A DNA stretch of 64,000 nucleotides from Nemertoderma westbladi. Lineage: Eukaryota; Xenacoelomorpha; Nemertodermatida; Nemertodermatidae. Positions 1 to 10,400 of this stretch are shown piece by piece (position 1 is the first letter of the stretch; each line of letters starts with the position of its first letter). The translations under genes were made by a program, and so were the position numbers. The stretch covers positions 36,599 through 100,598 of the forward strand of contig JAUCBJ010007361.1 in the NCBI GenBank assembly GCA_032718475.1, given 5' to 3'. The notes below the pieces were generated by a model. It saw only the letters and a list, made by a program, of their open reading frames with translations, was not told the DNA's origin and ran no database searches.

Positions 1-106
1 CATAAACTCGAGTTCTGGATATCCTGCAATAATTCAGTACAATTGATTTTCTTATATTCGCGGAATTGAACTTTTCTGTGACATCGCTGGTCGTAGGGGA
101 TAGATA

Positions 107-2441
107 CTACTACTAGGATCGGCATGCTGCGTTGCAGCTGCATTTTTAAGAATGCTGTGCCGGCTTGTCAACAAAATTGCACCGCCACAACTCCCTATCA
201 CCCATGACATTTGCTAGATCATCCGCATCTTTAAGGCCAGTGTCCTTTAAGATGCGTCTCAAGAAAGTCATGGGCTGTCCACCATGCTTATTCACTCCAT
301 GAGGCTGCCAAAGTACAAGATTATGCACTGGCTGGTCCTCACGGCGAAAGCAATGTCCTGCAAAGCGGAGGCGATTTTGTTCTAGTGTCAAGCTTGGGGG
401 AACCAATGAGACACCTCCAATGTTATATAGTGTCTGGTTGGAGATGTGTGCATTGTACTTGACACAATGAACCCGGCGTAGCATTCTTGTGAATGTGCCA
501 TCCAGAGATTTGGTGTCCTCAGCAGTTAGAGCCCAGCATGGACTCCCATAGAGGAGTACTGGAACTACTGCTGCTCTAAATAATCGGACCTTAAGTTTCC
601 GATTAATTCTCGGTGACTTCCAAATCCTGGAAAGCCTATTCAAGGCTGCCCATGCCTTTCCCTTACGTATTCGAAGGTCCTCACCTGACTTCCGGATCCA
701 TGATCCCAGGTAACAGAAGTCGTCCACATGCTCAAGCATACCATCCTTTGAGCTTATGCTCATCCGATCAGAGACTTGCTGAGGACTTTCAAAGTTAACT
801 GTCAGAATTTTGGTCTTTCTGGAGTTAATAAAAAGACCAACACTAGAAGCAGCATGTTCTAATGAGCTGAGGAGCCGTTGGGCTCCCTCTAATGATTCTG
901 AGAGTACTCCTAAGTCATCAGCAAAGTCTAGATCAGTTAGGTACTTGGCAGGATTTCCTCGACTTCTGGAGCCAGTAGGTGGAGTTATCATCACCCCATC
1001 ATCATTATGATGATCTAAGGACATGCGTAGAACATAGTCAACCACAATAATGAACAAGAATGGTGCAAGTGTGTCTCCTTGGAGGACGCCCCATAACACT
1101 TCAAATGGTTCTGTGTCACCGTCAACAGTAGACACAAATGTTGTCGAACCATCGTATACTGATCTGATTGCTGCAATAATTTCATCAGGAATCCCATATA
1201 ATGAAAGTATGCTGAACATACGTGATCGAGAGACTGAATCAAAGGCCTTGAAGAAGTCAACAAAGATAACAGCCAGATGCCTGTCTTTCTTTTTTGATAA
1301 TTCTTCAATTATCCTTCTAAGTGCCAAAATGGGCTCCATGGTCCCACGACCTTTACGGAACCCATTCTGATTTCCACGGAGCAGTCTCTCAATGGGATCC
1401 CTGATGCGATTTAATAGAATCCTATTGTATAGCTTTGCAGCAATCGAGATCAATGAGATTCCCCGAAAAGAACCATAGAGTGTTAGGTTGCCCTTCTTGG
1501 GAACTGGCACCAACTTATTTGTTTTCATTTCTTGTGGGACTCTTGTTGTACGGTACATGTCTACTATGATGGGATAGATGAGCTTTAAACACTCAGGTAT
1601 TTTAAAGACCTCAGGGGGAACACCATCTACTCCACTGGCACGATTGGTCTTAATGCTCTTTGCAGCAGCCTTCACTTCTGCAAAGGAGATATCGCCAATG
1701 GGAATATCTGGGAGTACAGACTCAGACACCTTTACTTTTATAAAGTTATCAGGCAATACCCTGTCATTATTGAGGAGCTTTTCAAAGTGGGCTTTCCAAC
1801 CATTGAGGCGATCGGCTGGTGATTCAGCCTTAACCTTGGTGGTTGGTTGGCTTTTCCGCCCAGTAAGCAGATTGATCGATTTCCATGCCTGGGATGATTG
1901 CCTGCTGTCGTCAGCATCATTGATGGCATCAACCTGTTGGTTTATTAGCTCCTGTAGATTAACAGAGTACTGCCTGTTGAGGGACCTAGATGCAGCCTTA
2001 ACTGCATTCTTGGCCGCTGTAGTCTGTTTGAGTCGGGACTCTTTCTGCGCCTTATGAAGGTCATTTCGGCACTTTTGAATTTTGTTGTCAGTCCAGGGGG
2101 CCCTTTTCCTGTTTCGAGGGTATACAGGAACTGTTTCTGCAGCTGCTAACTTAACTGCTTCTGTAAAGGCAGTATAGCCCTCACAGTGATCTGCCGCCTC
2201 AGAGGCAAGAGCCTCATACCTGTTGCTCAGCTGTAGTGTGAAGCTGGATCTCACACTTGGCTGTTGCAACAGAGAGGACCAGTCATGCCGCGGCAAGGCA
2301 GATTTCGTTGTTCTGCTAGCACGCAGACTAAGTCTTACCTTGGCCACAATAAGGCGGTGATCACTGGAGAAGGGTCGAAGTGTAAATGCATTACAGTCTT
2401 GTATAGAGCTCCTGTATTTCCTACGAAACAGAATATGGTCT
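107..2441 (-). mobile_element. LINE copy A1, 5'-truncated non-LTR retrotransposon
   Basis: A 5'-truncated non-LTR element on the minus strand. Its 3' end, beginning at a CTACTACTAGGATCGG-like sequence, is shared with a second copy at 24634-26180. A 9-bp direct repeat GGATAGATA lies at 98-106 and 2442-2450, which fits a target-site duplication and fixes both ends. The remaining coding part covers the end of an apurinic-type endonuclease and the whole reverse transcriptase. The LINE clade is uncertain; the RT resembles RTE/Proto2-like elements more than CR1/L2. The duplication is read by eye. Confidence 0.8.
146..2441 (-). CDS. LINE endonuclease C-terminus plus reverse transcriptase (partial ORF2)
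   Basis: Copies the element RNA into DNA at the nicked target. The frame is open from the truncation at about 2441, so there is no true start codon. The first ~30 codons end the endonuclease domain, with the SSDHRL motif. Next come a basic linker and the RT fingers (YGSFRGISL), palm motif A (FVDFFKAFDSV), the GVLQGDTLAPFLF block, and the catalytic FADD motif (LTDLDFADDLG). A thumb and C-terminal region follow, to the stop at 146. Copy A2 at 24671-26180 encodes a nearly identical protein. The ORF has no internal stop, so insertion was probably recent, but the missing endonuclease makes this copy dead on arrival. Confidence 0.85.
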
Positions 2442-2481
2442 GGATAGATATAAAAGTGTTAATCAAGAAATGATCAGCTAG

Positions 2482-2950
2482 TCAATCTGTAGCGAATGGC
2501 AGCGATAATGTAAATTTGTCATTATTGCGTGTAATTATCAAATCTAAAATATTACCGGATATGTGGGTCAGCACTGTCACATGTTGTGTAAAATTAAATC
2601 CATGGAGAGTGTCTAAAAAATGATGTCTCAATTGGATCGTATACGTCATTAACATGGATATTAAAATCACCAGTTATTAACAGTTGTTCACCTGTAAATG
2701 CGAATTTCTCAATGACATCGGTAAATCTGCTAATGAATATAGAGGGAGGTATAGGGTGATCCGTGGAGTATGGTCGACGGTAAACGACTATGACAGTTAT
2801 TATTTTCGATTTGTTATTGTTTACTCACTAAACTGATAGCACAAATATCGATGTTCTCATTGACTAAATGTTCTGTAATGTCTGGAATTTGATTGCATAT
2901 TGACCTTGAATTAACAATAGTGAACTTCAGTTTATCGTTGTAGATATTTG
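2482..2950 (-). pseudogene. Degraded LINE B endonuclease (ORF2 5' part)
   Basis: Pieces of an apurinic-like endonuclease of a CR1/L2-type LINE are readable on the minus strand in shifting frames. An N-terminal strand resembling 'FTIVNSRSICNQ...NIDICAI' lies at 2820-2945. The conserved core 'LLITGDFNIHV' lies near 2650-2690, and 'GNILDLIITR' with a following D-H pair lies near 2480-2560. Frameshifts and an internal deletion near 2815 show that it is dead. It probably belongs to the same element as the ORF1 remains at 5427-6330. Confidence 0.6.
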
Positions 2951-3490
2951 ATGGCGCCCCCTTGAGAGGAGGGGGGCAGCAAGTTGACGGCGTCCATTCA
3001 GGGGGAGGTGGGCAGTGAGTTGACGGTTTACTCTCAGGAGGAGGGGGGCAGCAAGTTGACAACACGCCCTCGGGGGAATCGGGGTAGCTAGTTGACAATG
3101 CCCCCTTGGTAGGAGGGGGGCGGTGTGTTGATGGCACTCCCTCTGGGGAGGGGGCAGAGAGTTGACAGCACCCCCTTGGGGAGAGGGGGGCAGAGAGTTG
3201 ACGGCGCCCCCTCGGAGGGGGGGGGGGCAGCAGGTTGATGACAAACCCTCGGGAGGAGGGGGGCAGCAAATTGATGTCACCCCCTCGGGAGGAGTGGGGG
3301 CAGTGAGTTGACCACACCCCCTCGGAAGGAGGGGGGGGGGGCAGTGAGTTGATGACACCACCTCGGGAGGGGTGGGGCAGCGAGTTGACGTCGCCCACTC
3401 GGAGGAGGGGGGCAGCGAGTTGACGACACCCCCTTGGGAGGAGGGGGGCAGCAAGTTGACATCGCCCCCTCTGGAGGAGGGGGGCGGTAG
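2945..3490. repeat. GC-rich minisatellite, ~33-bp units
   Basis: About sixteen imperfect units combine a G-rich tract (GGAGGAGGGGGGCAG) with 'YRAGTTGAYG' and a C-rich tract (RCACCCCCTCGG). Unit length varies around 30-36 bp. All frames are open through the array, producing long Pro-rich hypothetical peptides that are not genes. The array sits inside the broken LINE B between its ORF1 and ORF2 remains. Confidence 0.9.
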
Positions 3491-3869
3491 TCCAAGAGTG
3501 AGTTCTCGCATAGTCAGTCAATACATTCTATATCATCATGACCCTGCTCATTGATAATATTGTTGGTAGAGTGGGGAATGTGACTCCGACATTCAGCTGA
3601 TATGATGTAGAATGTATGACCCTGATTGCAATGTTGCCAGCCCGTGCTACAGACACGGACACTGGTCTTATCTATGGCACCGAGGGCCATGGTATTGCTG
3701 ATGGTTGCTTTATGGGTAAATAGCAATATAGCAAATATAGCAATGGGTAAAGTACACATTGCATATCCGGATCGGAGAGTTTGTGGTTCCATAGCTGTTG
3801 TCGTATGTAGTTGGTAATGGAGTTTACTCTACACAGGCATTAAATCGGGATTAATGTACAGATTCTTAA
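3491..3869 (-). pseudogene. LINE B ORF1 C-terminus / ORF1-ORF2 linker remains
   Basis: On the minus strand, 3820-3869 reads like the end of a LINE ORF1 ('NLYINPDLMP'). It continues the ORF1 remains found on the other side of the piggyBac-like insertion. The rest to 3491 is unrecognised and probably linker or 5' ORF2 sequence. There is no intact reading frame. Confidence 0.4.
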
Positions 3870-5426
3870 CCCTATTAGTACCGGGCTATAAAATGTTGTA
3901 CAAATACCGGGGAGGGGTCATATTGACCCCCCCCCCTCTAAAATCTACAAATATTTACGAAAACGTCTGATTTTTTGTTTGTACGTAGGTATCACTTGTC
4001 TGGATCCGACCGAAAAAAAAAATTTTTGAAAAAATGTACTGGGGTGTTTATATTGCAGCACCAAAATTACAAGTAGTGCACAATTTTCACCAAATTTGAA
4101 AGTTACATTTTCGGCTAATTATTTTTCAATACAGGTTTTCTGGGGTGCAAAATACATTGGAAAACATTAAAAAATGATATGATTACTATAAATGGCTGTT
4201 TAGTCCTCTCTGCGTAGGAAAAAAATGAAAAAAACATGTAACCAGCACTTTTCTGTTAGAACACAAAATTTTTAATTCACTTATACGATGCTATAAATTC
4301 ACATTTTCAGGTTTTCGAGGGCGCTGATTCTAATGGAATACATTTCTAATATGCCAGATCATTGCTACTTGTATTTTTCGGCGTAATTTGGCAAATTTTG
4401 GTGCTAGCACCAAATTTCGTACCCATCACCAAAAAGTACAAGTTTGCGATGTCCAGTGCTGTTTTTATTGATTCCATCGGATTCAGGACCCTCATAAACC
4501 CGTATAACGCAAGAAACAAGGTGATACTATCTACTTATCAATTTGCATATTTTCCAAAATTTGGTGCTGGCACAACAATTTTCACCCACCGGCGAAAAAT
4601 ACAAGTTTGAGAACTCTTATAAAATTTTTACTGATTCCATTGAATTCAGAACCATCACAAACCCGTATAACGCAAGAAACAAGGTGACACAATCAATTGA
4701 TATATTTGATGGTTTTCAAAATTTGGTGCTAGCACCAAATTTTGCACCCACATCCGAAAAATACAAGTTTGAAATGTCTAGATCGATAATTATATTTTTC
4801 ATTAAATTCAGAACAGCCATAAACCTCTAAAACGCAAGAAATAAATTGTCACAAGCAATTTTATCTATCGAATGGATTTTCAAAATTTCGTGCTAGCACC
4901 AAAATTTGCACACAGCACCGAAAAATACACGTTTGATACGCTTGGTGCAACTCGTATATATTTCAACGAATCCAGAAACCCAAAAAACCCCAATTGCGTA
5001 AAAAACAAGTTTCAAACGATCAATTTACAAAATTGACTTATTTCGAAATTTGGTGCTGGCACCAAAATTTGGCACCCACCGAAAAAAACAAGTTTGAAAT
5101 TTCTAAATCAATTTATATGAATTCCATCAAATTTCTAACACCAAAAAACCGGTGTAAATCAAAAATAGAGATGTTACAATTCATATTTAATGAAATGTAA
5201 TTTTCAAAAAACGTCTCAAAAAAAGTGCCAAAAGTAGGGTTAAAAAATGGTGCTATAACTCGAAAAGTACCCAATATTTTTGAAAACGGTTTTCACTACT
5301 AGGAAGACAATAGATTTTTAGGAAAAGTCATAAAATTTCAGATTCCCAACTGCGTTTGTTTCAGAATTATAATAAAAAAACCACGGGGGGGGTCATATTG
5401 ACCCCCCCCCCCCGGGTTTAATAGGG
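3870..5426. mobile_element. piggyBac-like non-autonomous DNA transposon (TTAA site)
   Basis: The element is bounded by TTAA at 3866-3869 and 5427-5430. Its ends are inverted: CCCTATTAGTACCGGG on the left, and the complement of CCCGGGTTTAATAGGG on the right. Just inside each end lies the same hairpin-like GGGGTCATATTGACCCC block flanked by C/G runs (about 3906-3932 and 5386-5412). TTAA targets and CCC-starting ends are typical of piggyBac. No transposase is present, and the interior is A/T-rich tandem repeats. It splits LINE B ORF1, whose frame is recognisable on both sides. Confidence 0.75.
4390..5110. repeat. Degenerate ~165-bp tandem repeats with palindromic core
   Basis: About five diverged units share 'CAAAATTTGGTGCTAGCACC', 'CGAAAAATACAAGTTTGA', 'GATTCCAT.GAATTCAGAAC' and 'CCGTATAACGCAAGAAACAA'. 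The core in the unit at 4719-4742 is a perfect 24-bp palindrome with half-site AAATTTGGTGCT; other units hold decayed versions. This is the internal body of the piggyBac-like element. The small open frames across it are repeat artefacts. Confidence 0.75.
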
Positions 5427-6330
5427 TTAAATATTAGAGATTTCCTGAGCTTCTTAGCTCTTTGGAGTAACATGGCTCACTTTTTCTGAAGGGATTGTGA
5501 CAATAATTGGTTGTGAATGGTTATCTCTACCTCGTGGCTACCACTACTCGTTTTGCAGTAATCTCTTCCTTTGAGAGGGATATACCCAGTTTGTTGGCGA
5601 TTTTGATTACCGTGTCGTTGGTGTCATTTGTTTGGCAATAGTTGCCGGATAATTTAATGTTATTCTTACGTCTATCACGCAAGAGCTCTTCTCCCTTTAG
5701 TTGGCGTGAGAGAAGCACAAAGTTGGTGCTATACACATTTAATGAGTTTAGTTTTTATCGATGTTTACGATTTGTTACTGCCTGCTGCCACGGTGAAGAT
5801 TGATCACCATTCGACTGATCATCGGAAGCATCTTTCAGTTTCTCTACATCATTCATCAAGTCGTCTAACTTTGGTGTGACCTCGTCGATGTGGTCATCCA
5901 TAGTCGAATGAAGAGATTTTAACATGTCTCGAAGTGCGATGTCCGACTTCTTCATCTTAACTAACATTTCGGTTTGGATGGTGTCTATCTTGGCATCAAG
6001 TTTCGTTTCTACGCTCTGTAAGTTCGTGGCGATGCATTTTCCACAATAGAATTGCACGCGCCCGAAGCGCCGTACCATTTTTGACTATGCATATCATCGC
6101 GACATTACAACTGCTCCCAGAACATTCCACCTCTATCTCCTTCATTCCATCTTTACGGGAGGTGTCAGCGATGGTAAATCCGATAGGAGAGTTTGGTTGT
6201 TTGTTCGATTTTTCCATATTGGTTTTACTGATGGTTGAGTTCCTGCGAGGATTATTCATCCTCTGCCAATGTATTCCACTTCCAGGATTGGATGGTGGCT
6301 GGGATGCAGCCATCTTTATTTCTTTATTAT
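5427..6330 (-). pseudogene. LINE B ORF1 (zinc-binding/coiled-coil/RRM-type), broken
   Basis: Remains of a LINE ORF1 nucleic-acid-binding protein, in order on the minus strand. 6000-6313 holds a Cys-rich segment ('VECSGSSC', then a frameshift, then 'FYCGKC') that looks like a degraded PHD-type finger. 5755-6050 is a heptad-rich coiled coil. 5527-5736 holds an RRM-like part ('RRKNNIKLSG', 'IANKLGISLSKEEI'). 5430-5520 holds C-terminal 'AKKLRKS'-like sequence running up to the piggyBac-like insertion. Several frameshifts and stops are present. Confidence 0.6.
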
Positions 6331-6684
6331 AGTAGTTGTGAATATCGGTTTAGTGATATAATTATAATTATAATAATATAGTTTATTGTTTAGTAATTTA
6401 GCAATTGTACTCAATTATATTGCGACTGCCTATATTGCCTGTGCATAAGTGCACTGATTCAAAAGGCCTACAATAATATAATGGCCTAATATAAGATTTG
6501 GCAATATGCAGTGATGTCAGAATTCTGCTCTTCACTTCATATGTGATAATTGAATGGACCAACATACTGACTAACAGGGGGTTGTTATGTACCGTACCAG
6601 TATATATTAACTTAAAGGTAAATACAAGCGTCTTACACCCCTCAAACTACAAAAAATATAGAATCAGGGCATTAAGACCAAATT
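6331..6684. other. A/T-rich stretch without recognisable gene
   Basis: A/T-rich, with short TAATTATAATAATAT runs near 6355-6385. It lies upstream of the broken LINE B ORF1 and may contain that element's 5' UTR. I see no other gene or repeat. Confidence 0.5.
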
Positions 6685-6905
6685 AGTAGCTCAGTTGGTT
6701 GAGCGCCGGGCCTGCAATCTATTGGTTGTAGGTTCAGCCCCGCCAGGGTCCACTCAGCCTTTCATCCACTGGGGTCGATGAAATGAGTACCAGTTAAATA
6801 ACTGGGAGCAAATCTTGGGATAGGAGTAGCGCCCACCCCTACCCTTGGGTAGCAGCTATCGAAAAAGGAGCCTTCAGTTCGCCTCCAGCTTCGGCCGACT
6901 GTTTG
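6685..6905 (+). mobile_element. tRNA-derived SINE
   Basis: The head has pol III promoter boxes. The A box is TAGCTCAGTTGG near 6690 and a B box-like GGTTCAGCCCC lies near 6731, with a tRNA-like anticodon arm (CCTGCAATC) between them. The tRNA-unrelated body contains 'CCTTTCATCCACTGGGGTCG' and 'ATGAGTACCAGTTAAATAAC', reminiscent of central domains shared by widespread invertebrate SINEs (from memory, unverified). The tail ends in a T-run near 6906-6915. No clear target duplication was found. Confidence 0.7.
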
Positions 6906-6951
6906 CTTTTTTTTTGCTAGTAACTCAGTAACGTCTGGTTTGGGCTAGGTG

Positions 6952-7457
6952 AGTAGTATAGGAAGCTATGATACTCACACATGGTCACCCGTAGCCCATC
7001 ATTACCATCCATTTCTAATACTGCATCCAATCAGAAGCCACCATTTCAACCTTTAGCAGTGGTCGTTATTATTTCAACCAATCAGATGTCAGCATTTCAT
7101 CCGTAACCATGGTAACTTCTCAAGTTCCCGCTTATTCCGCTAGAGGCGTTATTAGTCACCCAACGCTAGTACTGCATCCAATCACCAACCTTTATTTTAC
7201 AGGTGTTCGGGTGTCTACACTTAGCATCAGGTAACTTCTACTATTTTTCAAATCGCTATTTTTCACCAACCAGTATTTTCATATTCACCAACCTTTATTT
7301 TACAGATGCTAGAGGTGTCTACAGGTAACGTCTACTATTTTTCAAATCGCTATTTTTCAGCAACCAGTATTTTCATATTCATCAACCTTTATTTTACAGA
7401 TGCTAGAGGTGTCTACAGGTAACTTCTACTATTTTTCATATCGCTATTTTTCACCAA
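6952..7457 (+). repeat. Outer Polinton left TIR
   Basis: Matches the reverse complement of 60682-61167. It begins AGTAGTATAGGAAGC, then has a ~190-bp unique part (CATGGTCACCCGTAGCCC...), then three ~95-bp direct units. Each unit has TTTATTTTACAG, a short segment, then CAGGTAAC and CTATTTTTCA. The two internal units carry a 19-nt segment starting ATGCTAGAGG (7306-7324 and from 7400) bounded by splice-acceptor-like and donor-like words. The TIR points inward to the virion gene cluster and may hold its promoter. Confidence 0.88.
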
Positions 7458-8034
7458 CCATTGCATATTCATCTTCACATAGCCTAACCTCGCGATGCAT
7501 GGCTAGCCCCCAACCCATCGCTACTCAATCCACAGCTGTTACCCACCCAACCAACAGCAATGCTTGCCTAACCCTAATGTTATTCACCTTTTTGCCACGT
7601 TACCACCACCGCCACGCACACGCTACCACCACTGTATACTGTATATGGTGACGACGTGGCCATCTACTCGCATCACACATATATTATATTATATCGATTG
7701 CCAACTCCTTGACTGCTGTCGCCAAATCAACAAACCAACCAGTATGATACATGAAATTCCGCCACGTTCCAGCTACGCGTATACGAGCATTAGTGATTAT
7801 TATTATTATTATGCAGAACCAAATAACTTTTGATTATACAGTAGTTCCCTACCGGCTAATCAACCAATCAATAAACCGAATTTAGACTATTTCTCAGTTT
7901 AAGACCTGTATTATTTTTGAAAATATCTTATATATAATCTCTTGCTTTAATCACAATTAATCATTTGTAATGGTTTTAGTTTAAAAGTTTTTACTTTGTT
8001 TGTTTGATTTACAATAAAATAAATTAATTAAATA
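7458..8034. other. Leader/intergenic region between TIR and first virion gene
   Basis: No convincing gene. The sequence has runs of CCAACC and CACC, then A/T-rich DNA before the 8035 start. It is conserved in the inner Polinton at 38428-38975 (reverse orientation), so it is part of the element and not host DNA. It probably contains promoter and leader sequence. Weak open frames starting inside the TIR run through it but show no protein-like composition. Confidence 0.5.
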
Positions 8035-8478
8035 ATGTCTTCTATTTCCAATATGGTTATGCCAATAGTAAGGCATTCATTTTTTGCAGAAGATGGCGAA
8101 GCCTATATTGTTATTGATTATACAATTTACCGTCGGGGAGATGATAAATATAAAATTGAGTTTTCTGAAAAAGCCAGGAAAGTTTTAAGCTCAATTGATA
8201 TTGATGCTTCTGATAATAGTATTCATCTCTTAGATTATAACCTGAAAGTTGAGCATGAGGGAAAATTAATCAATATCTTACTATTATCCATGATAGAGGG
8301 GTTAATTGTTATTACACAATACAACGAAGCTGGTGAAAAGTTTGAAATACGGCTAAATCGGCATAGCCCCTACGAAATTATGTCTTTCTTTATTGTAATG
8401 ATTTCAAAAGAATCCTTTGTCGAAACTGAAGAATCAACAGATAATGTTGAATATGTTGATAATATCATTGATTCTTGA
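8035..8478 (+). CDS. Unknown 147-aa acidic Polinton protein
   Basis: First gene of the virion cluster. The protein is soluble and acidic, with a beta-rich look (AYIVIDYTIYRRGDD, GLIVITQYNEAGEKFEIRL) and an Asp/Glu-rich C-terminus. No signal peptide, membrane segment or known motif is visible. A close homologue lies at 38014-38427 in the inner Polinton, and a 3' fragment is duplicated at 11103-11226. A/T-rich leaders of AATAAATTAATTAAATA type precede the start. I do not recognise the family; an early accessory or regulatory role would be a guess. Confidence 0.75.
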   Translation: MSSISNMVMPIVRHSFFAEDGEAYIVIDYTIYRRGDDKYKIEFSEKARKVLSSIDIDASDNSIHLLDYNLKVEHEGKLINILLLSMIEGLIVITQYNEAGEKFEIRLNRHSPYEIMSFFIVMISKESFVETEESTDNVEYVDNIIDS

Positions 8479-8637
8479 CTTTTCCCGCTATATTATAAAT
8501 ATTTTATGATTATTTATAAAATTTTGATGTTTTTAAATAATCGAAAATTGTAGTAGTAATTGTATATACAGTATAACAGATTTGTTTGTTGTTGTGTATT
8601 GAGGTAATTATTTTCAATTTACTTTAAAATTTGGAAA

Positions 8638-9090
8638 ATGGATATTTTAAATGAAAAATGTCCAGTTTGCTATTCTAAGTTATTGCAACAACATCGAGAT
8701 TATTATAAATGTGAAAATAAACATGCAACTTGCGTACAATGTATTGTACAATATTCCGCAATGAATAATTATTGTTCTAAAATTTGTCCTATTTGTCGCG
8801 CACCCATATCTAAGTTTAATATAAAGTTGGCAAGATACCAACCCTATTATTGGAAAGAGCTTCGCAATATAACTTATATTTCTGCGGAAAGTAATGATCC
8901 GGGAGATTTATTTACAATATTGGAGAATATTTTTTATAGAAATGTAGTACGACGGTGTTGCTACTATATTCCTTATTTTTTTAGCAGCGAACATAAAAAA
9001 ATCATTAGCGCGAAATTCTCGGGAAGTGATTTCCAAACCGCCGATGTTACCTATCATTATTTCGCGTATAAAGATGCTCACCATGCTTGA
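8638..9090 (+). CDS. RING-HC finger protein, putative E3 ubiquitin ligase
   Basis: 150 aa with a canonical C3HC4 RING at residues 8-53: C8-x2-C11, C25-x3-H29-x2-C32-x2-C35, C50-x2-C53, with the CPVC and CPICRAPI signatures. RING proteins of this type usually bind E2 enzymes and transfer ubiquitin. The remaining ~95 residues are unrecognised and end in an aromatic/His-rich stretch. It lies between the 147-aa gene and the packaging ATPase and has copies at 11386-11838 and 37371-37823. Likely target (inference): host proteins, as for RING proteins of other DNA viruses. Substrate and activity are unknown. Confidence 0.88.
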   Translation: MDILNEKCPVCYSKLLQQHRDYYKCENKHATCVQCIVQYSAMNNYCSKICPICRAPISKFNIKLARYQPYYWKELRNITYISAESNDPGDLFTILENIFYRNVVRRCCYYIPYFFSSEHKKIISAKFSGSDFQTADVTYHYFAYKDAHHA

Positions 9091-9306
9091 AATTACATCT
9101 GTCTATACTATAATTGGAAATAGCACCTTTTGTTGCAGCGAGCGTCACATACTGTAGTTGTGTCATATGTTAATTAAATATACAGTACTCTAATATTGTA
9201 GTTGCCTCAATTATTGTTATATACATAGTAATGGTGATGGTTTATTGATATTGATATTTATATTATATTATATTGTATTGTTGATATATCTTAATAATAA
9301 TAATAA

Positions 9307-9981
9307 ATGGCTGACTTTAATTCAGGTTCATATAATTTAAACTTTCAAATGGGAACGAGTATGATAATTTCTGGGCCATCTGGTTCTGGAAAGTCAACAT
9401 TTGTGGGGAATTTAATTAAACACAAGAATGGTTGTTTCAACGAAGCCCCCTTGCGAGTATTGTATTGTTACGGGAGCAATCCCCCGACTATTCCTGGTAT
9501 TACTCACCTTTACAAAGGTTTGCCCGAAAATATAGATAGTTTAGTGAATAGTCGAGATTTATTAATTATAGATGATTTATTAACAGAAACTGAGTCCAGT
9601 ACAGCTTTAACTGTATTGTTTACTAAGGTAGCTCATCATTCCAATATATTTATTTGTTTTATAACGCAAAACATGTTTTACGGTGGGAAGCATAACCGCA
9701 CAAGATCAATTAATAGCCATACCTTAGTATTAATGAAAAATCTACGAGACAGTCTATCGGTTTTAAATTTCGCGAAGCAGATGTTACCAGGGCAGACCAA
9801 ATTTTTAGTAGATTCATATCAAGATGCAACTATTGAACCATTTTCACATTTCTTAATTGATTTACGACAGGAAACACCCGAACATTTAAGATTTAGATCG
9901 GATATATTTCGTAATCATAATTGTTACATTAAAAATTACATTGACTATAAACGTAGCGAAAATAATAATAATAATAATTAA
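9307..9981 (+). CDS. FtsK/HerA (A32-like) genome-packaging ATPase
   Basis: 224 aa. Powers DNA translocation into the capsid in Polintons and related double jelly-roll viruses. The Walker A motif GPSGSGKST lies at residues 23-31 and a Walker B DLLIIDDLL at 84-92. A polar segment ITQNMF follows about 35-40 residues later and fits the sensor region. The C-terminus ends in an Asn run encoded by an AAT microsatellite. Length is normal for the family. Copies are at 12055-12729 (one substitution) and 36464-37147. Its place in the virion cluster beside RING and pX-like genes matches known Polinton layouts. Confidence 0.92.
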   Translation: MADFNSGSYNLNFQMGTSMIISGPSGSGKSTFVGNLIKHKNGCFNEAPLRVLYCYGSNPPTIPGITHLYKGLPENIDSLVNSRDLLIIDDLLTETESSTALTVLFTKVAHHSNIFICFITQNMFYGGKHNRTRSINSHTLVLMKNLRDSLSVLNFAKQMLPGQTKFLVDSYQDATIEPFSHFLIDLRQETPEHLRFRSDIFRNHNCYIKNYIDYKRSENNNNNN

Positions 9982-10014
9982 TATTTTGTAACAATTTTCA
10001 ATAATGTTGCAACA

Positions 10015-10398
10015 ATGAATAGACTTGTGCAGAAATATCGTAACGAACTGGAATTTCTACGCAGCGCTACCCCTCAACAAAGAACTTATTTTATTAACCA
10101 TACCGCTAGTAACGAATTAATACGGCTCATTGTAAATACTGCATTAAATGTTCTAAAAGGTAACGTACAATTGACCCCTCATTCATTTAGAAATATTCGC
10201 CGCTATAAGAAGGTATTGAAATCACTCAACCGTAAAACAAAAAATATATCAAGTTACAGAAAAAAGTTAAGCAATCAATCTGGAGGCATACTACCGTTTC
10301 TAATACCCTTACTCGGCATTGGTGCGAAACTCGCCGCGAGTGCCGGTGCCGCCGCCGCTGGAGCGGCTATTGCGAAAAAAATTAACCGTGGACGGTAA
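10015..10398 (+). CDS. pX-like basic/membrane-active virion protein
   Basis: 127 aa with a basic N-terminal two-thirds (many Arg/Lys) and then a GG followed by a hydrophobic Gly/Ala tail (ILPFLIPLLGIGAKLA). The tail ends in a basic KKINRGR. This layout resembles adenovirus/adintovirus pX core precursors, in which a protease cuts near a GG. The SGG at about residue 91 is a candidate site for the adenain-like protease encoded downstream. Copies are at 12770-13153 and 36043-36426. The family call rests on architecture and position, not on alignment. Confidence 0.7.
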   Translation: MNRLVQKYRNELEFLRSATPQQRTYFINHTASNELIRLIVNTALNVLKGNVQLTPHSFRNIRRYKKVLKSLNRKTKNISSYRKKLSNQSGGILPFLIPLLGIGAKLAASAGAAAAGAAIAKKINRGR

Positions 10399-10400
10399 TA

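Noticed and set aside
2814-3521. Pro-rich 235-aa frame through the GC minisatellite
   Set aside because: All frames are open because the unit lacks stops; there is no protein-like signal.
7400-7651. 83-aa frame starting in the TIR
   Set aside because: It begins inside a repeated TIR unit, has low-complexity His/Thr composition, and is not preserved in the inner copy.
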